Below, piece by piece: positions 15,246 through 23,254 of a stretch of DNA of 26,118 nucleotides (within the stretch, counting starts at the first letter, position 1; each line of letters opens with the position of its first letter). The notes beneath the pieces are model-generated. The model ran no database searches. It was not told where the DNA came from and saw nothing but the letters and a program-made list of their open reading frames with translations. The DNA comes from Prochlorothrix sp035285005 (lineage in GTDB: Bacteria; Cyanobacteriota; Cyanobacteriia; Prochlorotrichales; Prochlorotrichaceae), in assembly GCA_035285005.1 (NCBI GenBank), contig JAYKIB010000343.1, positions 1 through 26,118 of the forward strand. The letters are read 5' to 3'. Made by a program: the position numbers and the translations under genes.

Positions 15246-16712
15246 ATGTGGCCGTTTTGGTTTGCCTTACCGATCGCGCTGACCCCAACCCCGGATTTCA
15301 CCACCCCACGGCCAGCGTTAACCCAACCCCTCGCCCAGACTGCGGCAACGCCTGAGCCAATGATTGTTGCCGAGGGTGAACCCCAGGAATTTGTCCGGGC
15401 GCAGGATGTGCGCCCTTTACCGGGTCAACTCAATGCAATACCCGTTTTTAACAGTAATAGCCCCGAATTGGTGCTGAATGAGGGGATCTTGCTCTCAACC
15501 CTAGACCCAGCGGGAAAGACAACGCCTGCCGCCCACCTCGACTACACCTTTGAGGGCTACTTCGATCTGTTTGGCCACCATATTGCCAAAGCGGAGCCAC
15601 CGGACGATTTGCGTACCCTGCACTGGGGCGTGCTGGCCCACAATCCCAGCGATCGATCGGTCACGATCGACATTCTCCAGGGCCATAGCTACCTTAGCCA
15701 GCCCGATGCGCCCTTTCTCGCCCTCGATCCCTGGATCGAAAATCCCACGGGGGCAGTGTATGCGGGGCCGGGGAGCCGGGTGATGGACCATTTCCTGCGA
15801 TCGATGGCCCTACTGCGATCGACCCAGGCCAATTCCTTCCCCACCCAGATTACGGTGCCCCCCCAGGGCGAGGCGATGCTGCTGGATCTCGGGATTCCGG
15901 TGGCGGAACTGGACCCGCCAATTAACGGTCGATCGACCCTGATGCGCCTACGCAGCAATGGCCCGGTGCAGTTGGCCAGTATGGCGTTGTTTGCGAAACC
16001 GGGGGATGATGGCGCGGAAATTCCGCCCAGCTTCGAGGAGTGGCAAGCCCTAGCCCAAACGGGTACCCTGGCAACCCCCCGCGACAAGGTGCCCACGCCC
16101 CTGGATGCCAGCAGCGGCGCAGTGATTTACAGTCGGGTGGCTGGGGTCGCCCTGGGTTCCCGCTGGCAAGCGGAACTCACGGATCCCGACAGTGCTGAGT
16201 TGCGGATTCCCAATCCCGGCCAAGTCCTGTCCTACGGTATTAGCCTGCTCCATGGGGGAACCTTGGGCACGGGTCAGGTTCAGAGCGGTGAGATGGTGGT
16301 GCGCTACCCGGACACGGCCTACCAGGCCCACGGCAACTATGGCGTGGAATATGATCTGACGCTGCCGCTCAGTAACCCCAGTGATCAGACCCAGACCGTC
16401 GAAATTGCTCTGGAAACGCCGATTAAGGAAAATTCCCTATCCCAGGATGGGCTACGCTTCTTTGAACCCTTGCCCAAGGCGATTTTCTATCGCGGTACGG
16501 TGCGGGTGCGCTATACGGACGATGGGGGCTTGCCCCAAACCCGCTATGTGCATTTGGTGCAGCGGCGGGGCGAGGTGGGACCGGCCTTGGTGACGTTGCG
16601 AATGTCGGGGGGCGATCGGCGTTGGGTGAATGTGACGCTGCGCTATGCGCCGGATTCTACGCCGCCCCAGGTGCTGACGGTGCGGACGATCGCGCCTTCG
16701 CAGACGCGGTGA
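15246..16712 (+). CDS. DUF3370 family protein
   Basis: A 488-aa protein matching the cyanobacterial DUF3370 family, of unknown function. Recognisable blocks are VRPLPGQLNAIPVFNSNSPE, then GILLSTLDPAGKT, AHLDYTFEGYFDLFGHHIAK, NPTGAVYAGPGSRV, PINGRSTLMRLRSNGPV, RYPDTAYQAHGNYGVEYDL and QTRYVHLVQRRGEVG. The N-terminus (MWPFWFALPIALTPTP) is hydrophobic and may be a short signal or anchor, suggesting export, but it lacks a charged start and a clear cleavage site. AGGAG (15231-15235) lies 10 nt before the ATG. Beta-rich composition suggests a surface or periplasmic role; function is unknown. Confidence 0.9.
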   Translation: MWPFWFALPIALTPTPDFTTPRPALTQPLAQTAATPEPMIVAEGEPQEFVRAQDVRPLPGQLNAIPVFNSNSPELVLNEGILLSTLDPAGKTTPAAHLDYTFEGYFDLFGHHIAKAEPPDDLRTLHWGVLAHNPSDRSVTIDILQGHSYLSQPDAPFLALDPWIENPTGAVYAGPGSRVMDHFLRSMALLRSTQANSFPTQITVPPQGEAMLLDLGIPVAELDPPINGRSTLMRLRSNGPVQLASMALFAKPGDDGAEIPPSFEEWQALAQTGTLATPRDKVPTPLDASSGAVIYSRVAGVALGSRWQAELTDPDSAELRIPNPGQVLSYGISLLHGGTLGTGQVQSGEMVVRYPDTAYQAHGNYGVEYDLTLPLSNPSDQTQTVEIALETPIKENSLSQDGLRFFEPLPKAIFYRGTVRVRYTDDGGLPQTRYVHLVQRRGEVGPALVTLRMSGGDRRWVNVTLRYAPDSTPPQVLTVRTIAPSQTR

Positions 16713-16868
16713 TATTGGGGTAGTGCGTTGAAGATGTGGGGTGATGGGTGGGTGTAGCTTGCCCTGGGTTGGCTGTCCCACTGCTGAGGGAGGTATGGCC
16801 GCAGTACCTTTCAAGGCGGAGTCACTCCCCGTCCCCGATGCCGACTAGATCCTGTGACTTCGATCGCG

Positions 16869-17507
16869 TTACTCCGATCGCGTGCTGTCCGGCTCTCGGC
16901 CGGGTACATGCTTAATTGCCTCCATCACCGCCGCCTCAGCCGCCAAAATATCTCGCTCTTCTCCCCCCAGATAGAGCCGTCCAAAGCTTCCCACCGAAGT
17001 CACTTGCAAAATATTAATGAGGGCGGCTTTCTCAGCTTCATTGGCCGCGAGGGAAGCGTAGGCCGCCGGTTGTACCTCTAGCACGTAGAGGGTTTGGCCA
17101 GCCATAATCATTTGGCCCCGTCGGTTTCGGTTAATTAATTGGACGTGGTGGGGGTCCAAATTCCGGATGACCTGGCTAGAGACAATCTGGGGTTTGAGGG
17201 AATCCTGGCGCTTGACCCCCAGCGCCGCCAAAATTGCCTTTCCGGCGGCTTGGACTTCACCCTGGCGCGACGCATGGATTTCCAGCAGGCCGTAGAGGCG
17301 TTCAATAAACAGCACCCCCGGTCGCACATCCGCCGACTTCAGAGCCACATCGGTGATGCGGTTAATTTCCACCCCCGGAGAAATTTCAATCCAGAGGGAG
17401 GCATCTCCCGGTAGGGGCAAAAATCCCAAGGAAACCGTACCGATGTAGGCGGCATGTTGGGCCTGGAGCCGATCGAGATAAACATAACTGCGCAGTTCTA
17501 CACCCAA
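16869..17507 (-). CDS. ccmP: Carboxysome shell protein CcmP (tandem BMC domain)
   Basis: CcmP is a trimeric shell protein with two BMC domains whose stacked trimers have a large gated pore, thought to pass metabolites such as 3-phosphoglycerate across the beta-carboxysome shell. The start GVELRSYVYLDRLQ and the paired blocks (VRPGVLFIERLYGLLEIHAS; QVTSVGSFGRLYLGGEERDI) match CcmP as I remember it from Synechococcus elongatus, as does the length (212 aa). I chose TTG at 17507 because AGGAG (17519-17523) precedes it and the protein then starts at the family N-terminus. A GTG at 17528 would add seven residues. It is a solitary gene away from any ccmKLMN cluster, divergent from gcvH across about 280 bp. 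Confidence 0.93.
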   Translation of the reverse strand: MGVELRSYVYLDRLQAQHAAYIGTVSLGFLPLPGDASLWIEISPGVEINRITDVALKSADVRPGVLFIERLYGLLEIHASRQGEVQAAGKAILAALGVKRQDSLKPQIVSSQVIRNLDPHHVQLINRNRRGQMIMAGQTLYVLEVQPAAYASLAANEAEKAALINILQVTSVGSFGRLYLGGEERDILAAEAAVMEAIKHVPGREPDSTRSE

Positions 17508-17785
17508 CGGTTTCTGTACTCCTGTCACGCCACTGTCCCCATTGTCTAACCAAGCGGGTCACAGGTCTACTGGCCAGCCGGAAATCGTGGCGATCGGGCC
17601 GGGGCTTCTGGAGAGTCTGACGGTAGACCTAGGGCCCTAAAGCACAATAGAAGCTGCGATCGACCCAGGGAGCAGTGTAAGATCTAACGTTGAACTGCGG
17701 GTTGGACTGTGGCTGTAGTGCTGCGCCAACCCACAGTTGACGATCCGCGATTTGAACGACCCACGATTTTTAAGGAGAACAGGCC
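17508..17785. promoter_or_regulatory. Shared ccmP-gcvH divergent promoter region
   Basis: This 280-bp region must hold the promoters of both genes. Two inverted repeats are visible: AGGTCTAC (17563-17570) with GTAGACCT (17623-17630), and GGGTTGG (17699-17705) with CCAACCC (17726-17732), the latter in the likely gcvH leader. No glycine riboswitch consensus and no clear GTA-N8-TAC (NtcA) site were found. No regulator is assigned. Confidence 0.45.
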
Positions 17786-18169
17786 ATGGCACTGGACTAT
17801 CCAGAGCAGCTCAAATATGCCGATAGCCACGAATATGTGCAGCTAGACGGTGACACGGCCACCATTGGCATTTCAGCCTTTGCGGTCCAGGAACTGGGGG
17901 ATTTGGTTTTTCTAGACCTGCCGGAGGTGGGTAGCGCCCTGACCCAGGGGGAAAAGTTTGGTGATGTGGAATCTGTAAAGGCTGTGGGTGAGCTGTATGC
18001 ACCGGTTTCGGGGGAAGTTCTGGAACGGAATGAGGCGGCAATTGAAGCGCCGGATCTCCTGCAGACGGATCCCTATGCTCAGGGTTGGCTGGTGAAGGTG
18101 CGGTGCGCCTCTACGGATTTGTCCCATTTGATGGATGCTAGTCAATATCAGGCGAAGGTGGGGGGCTAG
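17786..18169 (+). CDS. gcvH: Glycine cleavage system H protein
   Basis: GcvH is the lipoylated shuttle of the glycine decarboxylase complex, carrying the aminomethyl group between the P, T and L proteins; in cyanobacteria the complex handles photorespiratory glycine. The 127-aa protein has the lipoyl domain with the attachment lysine K65 in GDVESVKAVGELYAPVSG. Other family blocks are HEYVQLDGDTATIGISAFA and the C-terminal GWLVKVRCAS. AAGGAG (17772-17777) lies 8 nt before the ATG. The partner gene gcvP, often next to gcvH in cyanobacteria (from memory), is absent; a long repeat-rich spacer follows instead. Confidence 0.96.
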   Translation: MALDYPEQLKYADSHEYVQLDGDTATIGISAFAVQELGDLVFLDLPEVGSALTQGEKFGDVESVKAVGELYAPVSGEVLERNEAAIEAPDLLQTDPYAQGWLVKVRCASTDLSHLMDASQYQAKVGG

Positions 18170-18181
18170 GGTTGGCATGGT

Positions 18182-18222
18182 TAGAGCTGACGGATAGCGC
18201 TGATGCAGTCTAGCTCTATTTC
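18182..18222 (+). terminator. Possible weak terminator after gcvH
   Basis: TAGAGCT (18182-18188) and AGCTCTA (18212-18218) are a 7-bp inverted repeat followed by TTTCT, 12 nt after the gcvH stop. The 23-nt loop and short T run make this weak. Confidence 0.3.
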
Positions 18223-18226
18223 TGCT

Positions 18227-18310
18227 GGCTTTAATGTGTTGGCCCTAAGGTGTTAGCCCTAAGGTGTTGGCCCTTAAGTGTTGGCTTTAATGTGTTAGCC
18301 CTAAGGTGTT
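18227..18310. repeat. 14-bp tandem repeat, six units
   Basis: Six consecutive 14-mers of consensus RGCCCTAAGGTGTT fill exactly 84 bp. Units 1 and 5 are GGCTTTAATGTGTT and units 3 and 6 are AGCCCTAAGGTGTT, so variants recur as if blocks had been duplicated. The unit is not a multiple of three and no gene covers it. Confidence 0.85.
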
Positions 18311-18386
18311 AGCCCGAACTGCGTCAGTCCCACGTTTGCGCCTGTTGACCCCTAGGATTATCAGCTTCAAGGGACTTGGAGTTGGC

Positions 18387-18430
18387 CTTCAGTTAGCCTC
18401 AAGTTAGCTCCCAGTTAGCTGCAAGTCAGT
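18387..18430. repeat. 11-bp degenerate tandem repeat, four units
   Basis: CTTCAGTTAGC, CTCAAGTTAGC, TCCCAGTTAGC and TGCAAGTCAGT follow one another without gaps. The period of 11 is close to one turn of the helix. The 18431-18639 stretch after it shows nothing recognisable. Confidence 0.65.
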
Positions 18431-18639
18431 TCCCAGCTTCTCCTTCCGGATCCCGGCTTGTTCTTCCTGCTTGTCTTCTTCTGAGGACGTGTCATCAATT
18501 TACTGTAGAAACCCTACGATATCAGAGTTATAGGCCCGCTCCAGTGGTATGAGATAGGGGCTGTGTCCCTGATTCTGAGGCCATTTCAGGGCTAGTTGAT
18601 GACAGCCCAGAGCACAGACCAAGTCCAGGATAAACCCTG

Positions 18640-18683
18640 CTCAAAGTTGCCTCAGAGTTGCCTCAGAGTTGCCTCAAACTTTC
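18640..18683. repeat. 11-bp tandem repeat, about four units
   Basis: CTCAAAGTTGC, CTCAGAGTTGC, CTCAGAGTTGC, then a decayed CTCAAACTTTC. It is similar in period and sequence (CTCAAGTTAGC-like) to the array 250 bp upstream, suggesting a common origin. Confidence 0.75.
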
Positions 18684-18737
18684 ATGGGGCGAGTAGTGGC
18701 ACCTCATGGTCTGGACTTCCAGTGATCTGGACTGCTA

Positions 18738-18835
18738 GGGCACTTCGATTAATCTAAATTTTTGTCCTGTGACCCACCTCAGAATCAAGGTTGGGTTGTG
18801 CGGCGAAGCCGCACGCCAAAATTAATCGAGGTGCC
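18738..18835 (+). repeat. Family A element, copy 12 (intact)
   Basis: It begins GGGCACTTCGATTAATCTAA and ends AAAATTAATCGAGGTGCCC. The hairpin GTGCGGC-GAA-GCCGCAC is perfect and the core CCTGTGACCCACCTCAGAAT is kept. Flanking hexamers TGCTAG and CTCTAG share four of six bases, a possible worn target duplication. It lies about 115 bp before the SNF2 gene. Confidence 0.85.
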
Positions 18836-18859
18836 CTCTAGTTATCTGGATTTCCAGAC

Positions 18860-18907
18860 GCTCAATGGTCTGAATGCTCAATGGTCTGGCCCCTCAGTTG
18901 TCTGGCC
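18860..18907. repeat. 16-bp tandem repeat, three units
   Basis: GCTCAATGGTCTGAAT, GCTCAATGGTCTGGCC and CCTCAGTTGTCTGGCC are consecutive. The most upstream in-frame ATG of the SNF2 gene (18874) lies inside this array, arguing that translation really begins further down. Confidence 0.7.
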
Positions 18908-18951
18908 CCCCATCTAGTCCCTGCGATACTGTTACCGCGATACCTTCACCG

Positions 18952-21900
18952 ATGCCCAAATCCGCTGCCACCGCCGATACCGCAACCCAGCGCCAGTCTA
19001 TCCTGGCCGCGTATCGGGATCTGTCTGCGCCAGAGCAGCAGTTTGTCCAGCTGATGGCGACGATTTATCAACCCATCACCCCCCAGCTCCTGCAAAAGTG
19101 TGTGACCGATCTAGGCATCAAGGATCAAAATCGGAAGCCCCTCTCCTCTAACCAGATCCAACAGCGTCTCCAGCGTTTTATGCGGCTGGGGGTGGTCTCC
19201 GGTTCCTCCTCCGGGACTTATCGTTGCCATGTTCTGATTGTGGAGTTAATCGCCCGCGAGGCGGTCCAACAGGGCAATTTCGATCGCATGGTCAAGATTG
19301 TGCACGATCGCCTGCCCTTGAATAGCGGTTGGGGGGGCCACGGCATCCAGTTCACTAAGACCTCAGAACTGACTCGTGAGGTGCGCATCGCGCTCTATCA
19401 GCGTGACTTTAGCGGGGTGATGGACCTGTGGGAGCAATATATTCGCTACAGCTATGGGCGGCAGGTGTCGAGTTTGGGTCAACTGCTCAAGGATGTGTGT
19501 ACCAATCCCTTCGATCGGGACTGGATTCGCAGTTTGTCCCCTACGATTTATGCCGAGGTGATGCAGGCCCTCTTGGATGAGGCCCTGGAAACGTTCCAGC
19601 CCCACCCTGGCTTATTTGAGCTGTTGTTGGAGGATTGCCGCCAGAATCACCTTGGCTGTACGGCTGATCTGCGGCGACAGTTGGCCTGCCATTTGTTCCT
19701 GCGGGGAGAATTTGACGCGATCGCCTCCGTTGTGGTCTCCGGACCGACGGCCCTGGATGCGCGGGATGTGGCGGTGCTAGAACACACCACGGTGGGGCTT
19801 CGATCCCTACTGCGGGGAGAATTTGCCGAAGCGGGGGCGGCCTATAACTTGGCCTTTGAAAGCCTGCGTCGCACCAGTAAAAAGCGTAAGCTCTATCTCC
19901 AGCCCATGGAGGGCCTGTTCTATGTGGCGACCCTGATTCAGGAGGGCTCGGCGATGAGCCTGCACCAGGCCATCCTCTATTGCGCCAATCAGAGTACCGG
20001 AAACTATGGCACCCTAGACCTCGTATATGCTGTCCTCGAAATGATGGCCCAGGTCCGCCAGGGCCATGTGAATCGCCAGCAGGAACTGGAGGATATGATT
20101 TCCATCCTTCAGCGATCGACCTCCCCCTTTCAGCGCTTTTGGAGCTTGTTGGTGGCCTATTGGAGCGATCGCAGTGCGGCCTTTAAGTTGGTGGACCATG
20201 CCCGCAAGGTCTACAGCAGTGCCGAAGCCGGGGGATATGGCTGGCTTGCGACCGAGGCGGCCACCTTCCTGAGCCAGTGGCCCGGTGGCGGCCATTGGGA
20301 GAAGAAGGGCCAGCAGATCCATGGGGCCCAGGGTACCCGATCGTTGCTGCACTTACTGGAACCCCAGGAAGCATGGCAACTGCGCTTGAAGGCGCTGATT
20401 GGTCTCCAAGCAGATCCGGCTCCGGCCTCGGTAACCCAGTCCCGGGATCGACGGATGGCTTGGTTTTTGCAGATTCGCAATGGGTTCTACAACCTCACCC
20501 CCAAGGAGCAGAAAATTTCCGCCAAGGGGAATTGGAGTAAGGGCCGGAATGTGGCCTTGAAGCGCCTGAAAGAGGCATCGATCGAGTTTGACTACCTCAC
20601 GCCCCAGGATATTCAGATCTGCAACTGCCTGGAGGTGGAATATTCCACAGGGTACTACGGGTCCACCAGTTATGCCTTCAGCTACCGGGCCATGCTGGCC
20701 CTGGTGGGACACCCCCGGGTGTTTTGGGAGGATACGCCCACGGTGCGGGTGGATGTGGTTCAGGGAGAGCCGGAGGTGCGGGTCCGCAAAATTGAAGAGG
20801 ACTGGCTGAAGCTGGAGATGCACCCGCCGATCGATAACCACAAAGACATCGTGATCTGGAAAGAAACCCCCACGCGCGTGGTGGTTTTCCCCATTAAGGA
20901 GGAGCACCATAACATCGCCCAAATCCTCGGGGCCGATAACCATCTGCGGGTGCCGGTGGTGGCCCAGGAACAGGTCCTTTCGGCCATTAGTGCGATTTCT
21001 GGTATTGTCACGATCCAGTCCGATATTGGGGGCGACTTGGCTGGGGCCAGGGAAGTGGAGGCCGTGCCCACCCCGCTGGTTCACCTCCTGCCCGCTGGCC
21101 AGGGGCTAAAGGCGGCGCTGCTGGTGCGTCCCTTTGGGCAGGGAGGGCCCTACTACCGACCGGGCCACGGGGGGGAAACCGTGGTCGGTGAGGTGGACCA
21201 AGAACGGCTCCAAACCACCCGTAATCGCGATCTGGAACGGGAATTGGCCGAGGGAGTCCAAGCCGCTTGTCCCCATTTGGATCCGGATTGGGAGCAGGAT
21301 GGGGAATGGTTATTGGAGGATCCGGAATCCTGCTTGGAGTTGTTGGTGGAGTTGCAGGCCCTGGGCGATCAGGTGATTGTGGAGTGGCCCGAGGGTCAAA
21401 CCTTCAAGCTCAAACGAGTGGTCAGTGGCGACAATCTAAATCTCCGGGTGGGCCAACAAAAGGACTGGTTTGCGGCCAGTGGTACCCTGCAGGTCAGCGA
21501 AGATTTAGTCCTGGATATTCGCCAGTTGATGCAACTGATGGCCCAGGGGGCGGGACGCTTTGTTAAGCTGGATGATGGCCAGTTCTTGGCCTTAACTGAT
21601 AGTTTTCGGAAGCGGCTGGAGGAACTTCAGGCGTTTTCTGAACCCCATGGCAAGGGACTCCGATTTCATCCCCTGGCGGCCTTTGCCCTCGAAGACTTGG
21701 TGGAGGAAGCGGGCAGTGTCACCACCGATCGACATTGGAAAGCTCACATCCAGCGCCTGCGGGAAATGGAGGATCTCCATCCGGAGGTGCCCTCGACTCT
21801 GCAAGGGGAACTGCGGGACTATCAGTTAGAGGGCTTCCAGTGGCTGTCGCGGCTGGCCCATTGGGGTGTGGGGGCCTGTCTGGCGGACGACATGGGTTTG

Positions 21901-23184
21901 GGTAAAACCCTCCAGGCATTGACATTGATTTTGACCCGTGCCCCCCAGGGACCGACCCTCATTGTTGCGCCCACGTCGGTGTGTTGGAACTGGCTCTCGG
22001 AGGCCCAGCGCTTCGCACCGACCCTGAATGCGGTGTATTTGGGCGGAGATCGCCAGAAGCTCCTGGATGCGGTCCAACCCTTCGACATGGTGGTGTGTAG
22101 CTACGGTTTGTTGCAACAGGAAGAAGTGGCGACGATGCTTGCGGAGGTGGAGTGGGAGACGATCGTGCTGGATGAGGCCCAGGCGATTAAAAATGCGGCG
22201 ACGAAGCGATCGAAGGCGGCCATGGCGCTCCAGGGCAAGTTTAAGATTTTGACCACGGGAACGCCGATCGAAAACCACCTGGGCGAACTGTGGAATCTGT
22301 TCCGCTTTATTAACCCGGGCCTGTTGGGATCCGTGGAAAGCTTTAATGAGAAGTTTGCAAACCCGATCGAGCGCTCCCAGGACCGGGCCGCACGGCAAAA
22401 GCTCAAGAAATTAATCCAGCCCTTCATCCTACGCCGCACCAAGACCCAGGTGTTGGAGGAGTTGCCTTCGCGCACGGAGATCACGCTCCAGGTGGAGATG
22501 AGCCGGGAAGAGATGGCCTTTTACGAAGCCCTGCGGATGGAAGCCTTGGACAAACTGGCGGAGGCACCCAATGGTAAGGGACCGCAGCATTTGCAGGTGT
22601 TGGCGGAAATTATGCGGTTACGGCGAGCCTGCTGTAATAGTCGTCTGGTGGTGCCCGAGAGTCCCATCCCCAGTGCTAAGCTCCAAGCCTTTAGCGAGGT
22701 GCTGGAGGAGCTGCTGGAAAATAACCATAAGGCCCTGGTCTTCAGCCAATTTGTGGATCACCTTAAGATTCTGGAGAATCACCTCAAGTCTAAGTCGATT
22801 TCCTACCAATATCTTGATGGCAGCACCCCGGCGAAGGAACGGCAAAAGCGGGTGACCGCCTTCCAGTCCGGTGAAGGGGAAGTCTTCCTGATTAGCCTCA
22901 AGGCTGGGGGAACGGGGCTGAACCTGACGGCGGCGGATTATGTGATCCATATGGATCCCTGGTGGAACCCGGCGGTGGAGGACCAAGCGTCCGATCGAGC
23001 CCATCGCCTCGGTCAGCAGCGTCCGGTGACGGTGTATCGTTTGGTGGCCCAGGGGACGATCGAGGAGAAAATTGTTGAGTTACACCAGCATAAGCGGGAT
23101 TTAGCCGATAGTTTGCTGGAAGGAACGGAAATGAGCGGCAAGATGTCCACGGACGAGTTGTTAAACCTGCTCAGCGAATCCTAG
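18952..23184 (+). CDS. SNF2-family DNA-dependent ATPase/helicase, large
   Basis: A 1410-aa SWI2/SNF2 ATPase that probably moves along or remodels protein-DNA complexes. The C-terminal third is the motor. RecA domain 1 has CLADDMGLGKTLQ (Walker A, near 980), LDEAQ (Walker B, near 1074) and TGTPIENHLGELWNL; RecA domain 2 has LVFSQFVDHL, SLKAGGTGLNLT, DPWWNPAVEDQ and DRAHRLGQQRPV. The first roughly 950 residues are unusual: a winged-helix-like start (LSAPEQQFVQLMATIYQPI), a long helical region and a mixed region of unknown fold. The target could be RNA polymerase, recombination intermediates or foreign DNA; nothing here decides. I chose ATG 18952 because the upstream ATG at 18874 reads through a tandem repeat. 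Confidence 0.93.
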   Translation: MPKSAATADTATQRQSILAAYRDLSAPEQQFVQLMATIYQPITPQLLQKCVTDLGIKDQNRKPLSSNQIQQRLQRFMRLGVVSGSSSGTYRCHVLIVELIAREAVQQGNFDRMVKIVHDRLPLNSGWGGHGIQFTKTSELTREVRIALYQRDFSGVMDLWEQYIRYSYGRQVSSLGQLLKDVCTNPFDRDWIRSLSPTIYAEVMQALLDEALETFQPHPGLFELLLEDCRQNHLGCTADLRRQLACHLFLRGEFDAIASVVVSGPTALDARDVAVLEHTTVGLRSLLRGEFAEAGAAYNLAFESLRRTSKKRKLYLQPMEGLFYVATLIQEGSAMSLHQAILYCANQSTGNYGTLDLVYAVLEMMAQVRQGHVNRQQELEDMISILQRSTSPFQRFWSLLVAYWSDRSAAFKLVDHARKVYSSAEAGGYGWLATEAATFLSQWPGGGHWEKKGQQIHGAQGTRSLLHLLEPQEAWQLRLKALIGLQADPAPASVTQSRDRRMAWFLQIRNGFYNLTPKEQKISAKGNWSKGRNVALKRLKEASIEFDYLTPQDIQICNCLEVEYSTGYYGSTSYAFSYRAMLALVGHPRVFWEDTPTVRVDVVQGEPEVRVRKIEEDWLKLEMHPPIDNHKDIVIWKETPTRVVVFPIKEEHHNIAQILGADNHLRVPVVAQEQVLSAISAISGIVTIQSDIGGDLAGAREVEAVPTPLVHLLPAGQGLKAALLVRPFGQGGPYYRPGHGGETVVGEVDQERLQTTRNRDLERELAEGVQAACPHLDPDWEQDGEWLLEDPESCLELLVELQALGDQVIVEWPEGQTFKLKRVVSGDNLNLRVGQQKDWFAASGTLQVSEDLVLDIRQLMQLMAQGAGRFVKLDDGQFLALTDSFRKRLEELQAFSEPHGKGLRFHPLAAFALEDLVEEAGSVTTDRHWKAHIQRLREMEDLHPEVPSTLQGELRDYQLEGFQWLSRLAHWGVGACLADDMGLGKTLQALTLILTRAPQGPTLIVAPTSVCWNWLSEAQRFAPTLNAVYLGGDRQKLLDAVQPFDMVVCSYGLLQQEEVATMLAEVEWETIVLDEAQAIKNAATKRSKAAMALQGKFKILTTGTPIENHLGELWNLFRFINPGLLGSVESFNEKFANPIERSQDRAARQKLKKLIQPFILRRTKTQVLEELPSRTEITLQVEMSREEMAFYEALRMEALDKLAEAPNGKGPQHLQVLAEIMRLRRACCNSRLVVPESPIPSAKLQAFSEVLEELLENNHKALVFSQFVDHLKILENHLKSKSISYQYLDGSTPAKERQKRVTAFQSGEGEVFLISLKAGGTGLNLTAADYVIHMDPWWNPAVEDQASDRAHRLGQQRPVTVYRLVAQGTIEEKIVELHQHKRDLADSLLEGTEMSGKMSTDELLNLLSES

Positions 23185-23254
23185 GGAGAAGGTGACGATC
23201 GCCCAGGGTGGTTGTTTGGGGATGCCCAGGATGATTCAGAACAGGCTGAGGCGG

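Noticed and set aside
17640..17785. Glycine riboswitch ahead of gcvH
   Set aside because: The conserved aptamer blocks are not present; only a short GGGTTGG/CCAACCC hairpin is seen.
18227..18310. Regular direct repeats as a possible CRISPR array
   Set aside because: The units are 14 bp and directly adjacent, with no spacers and no cas genes.
20353..21084. 243-aa open frame opposite the SNF2 gene
   Set aside because: Antisense shadow of a strongly supported coding region, with no domain signature.
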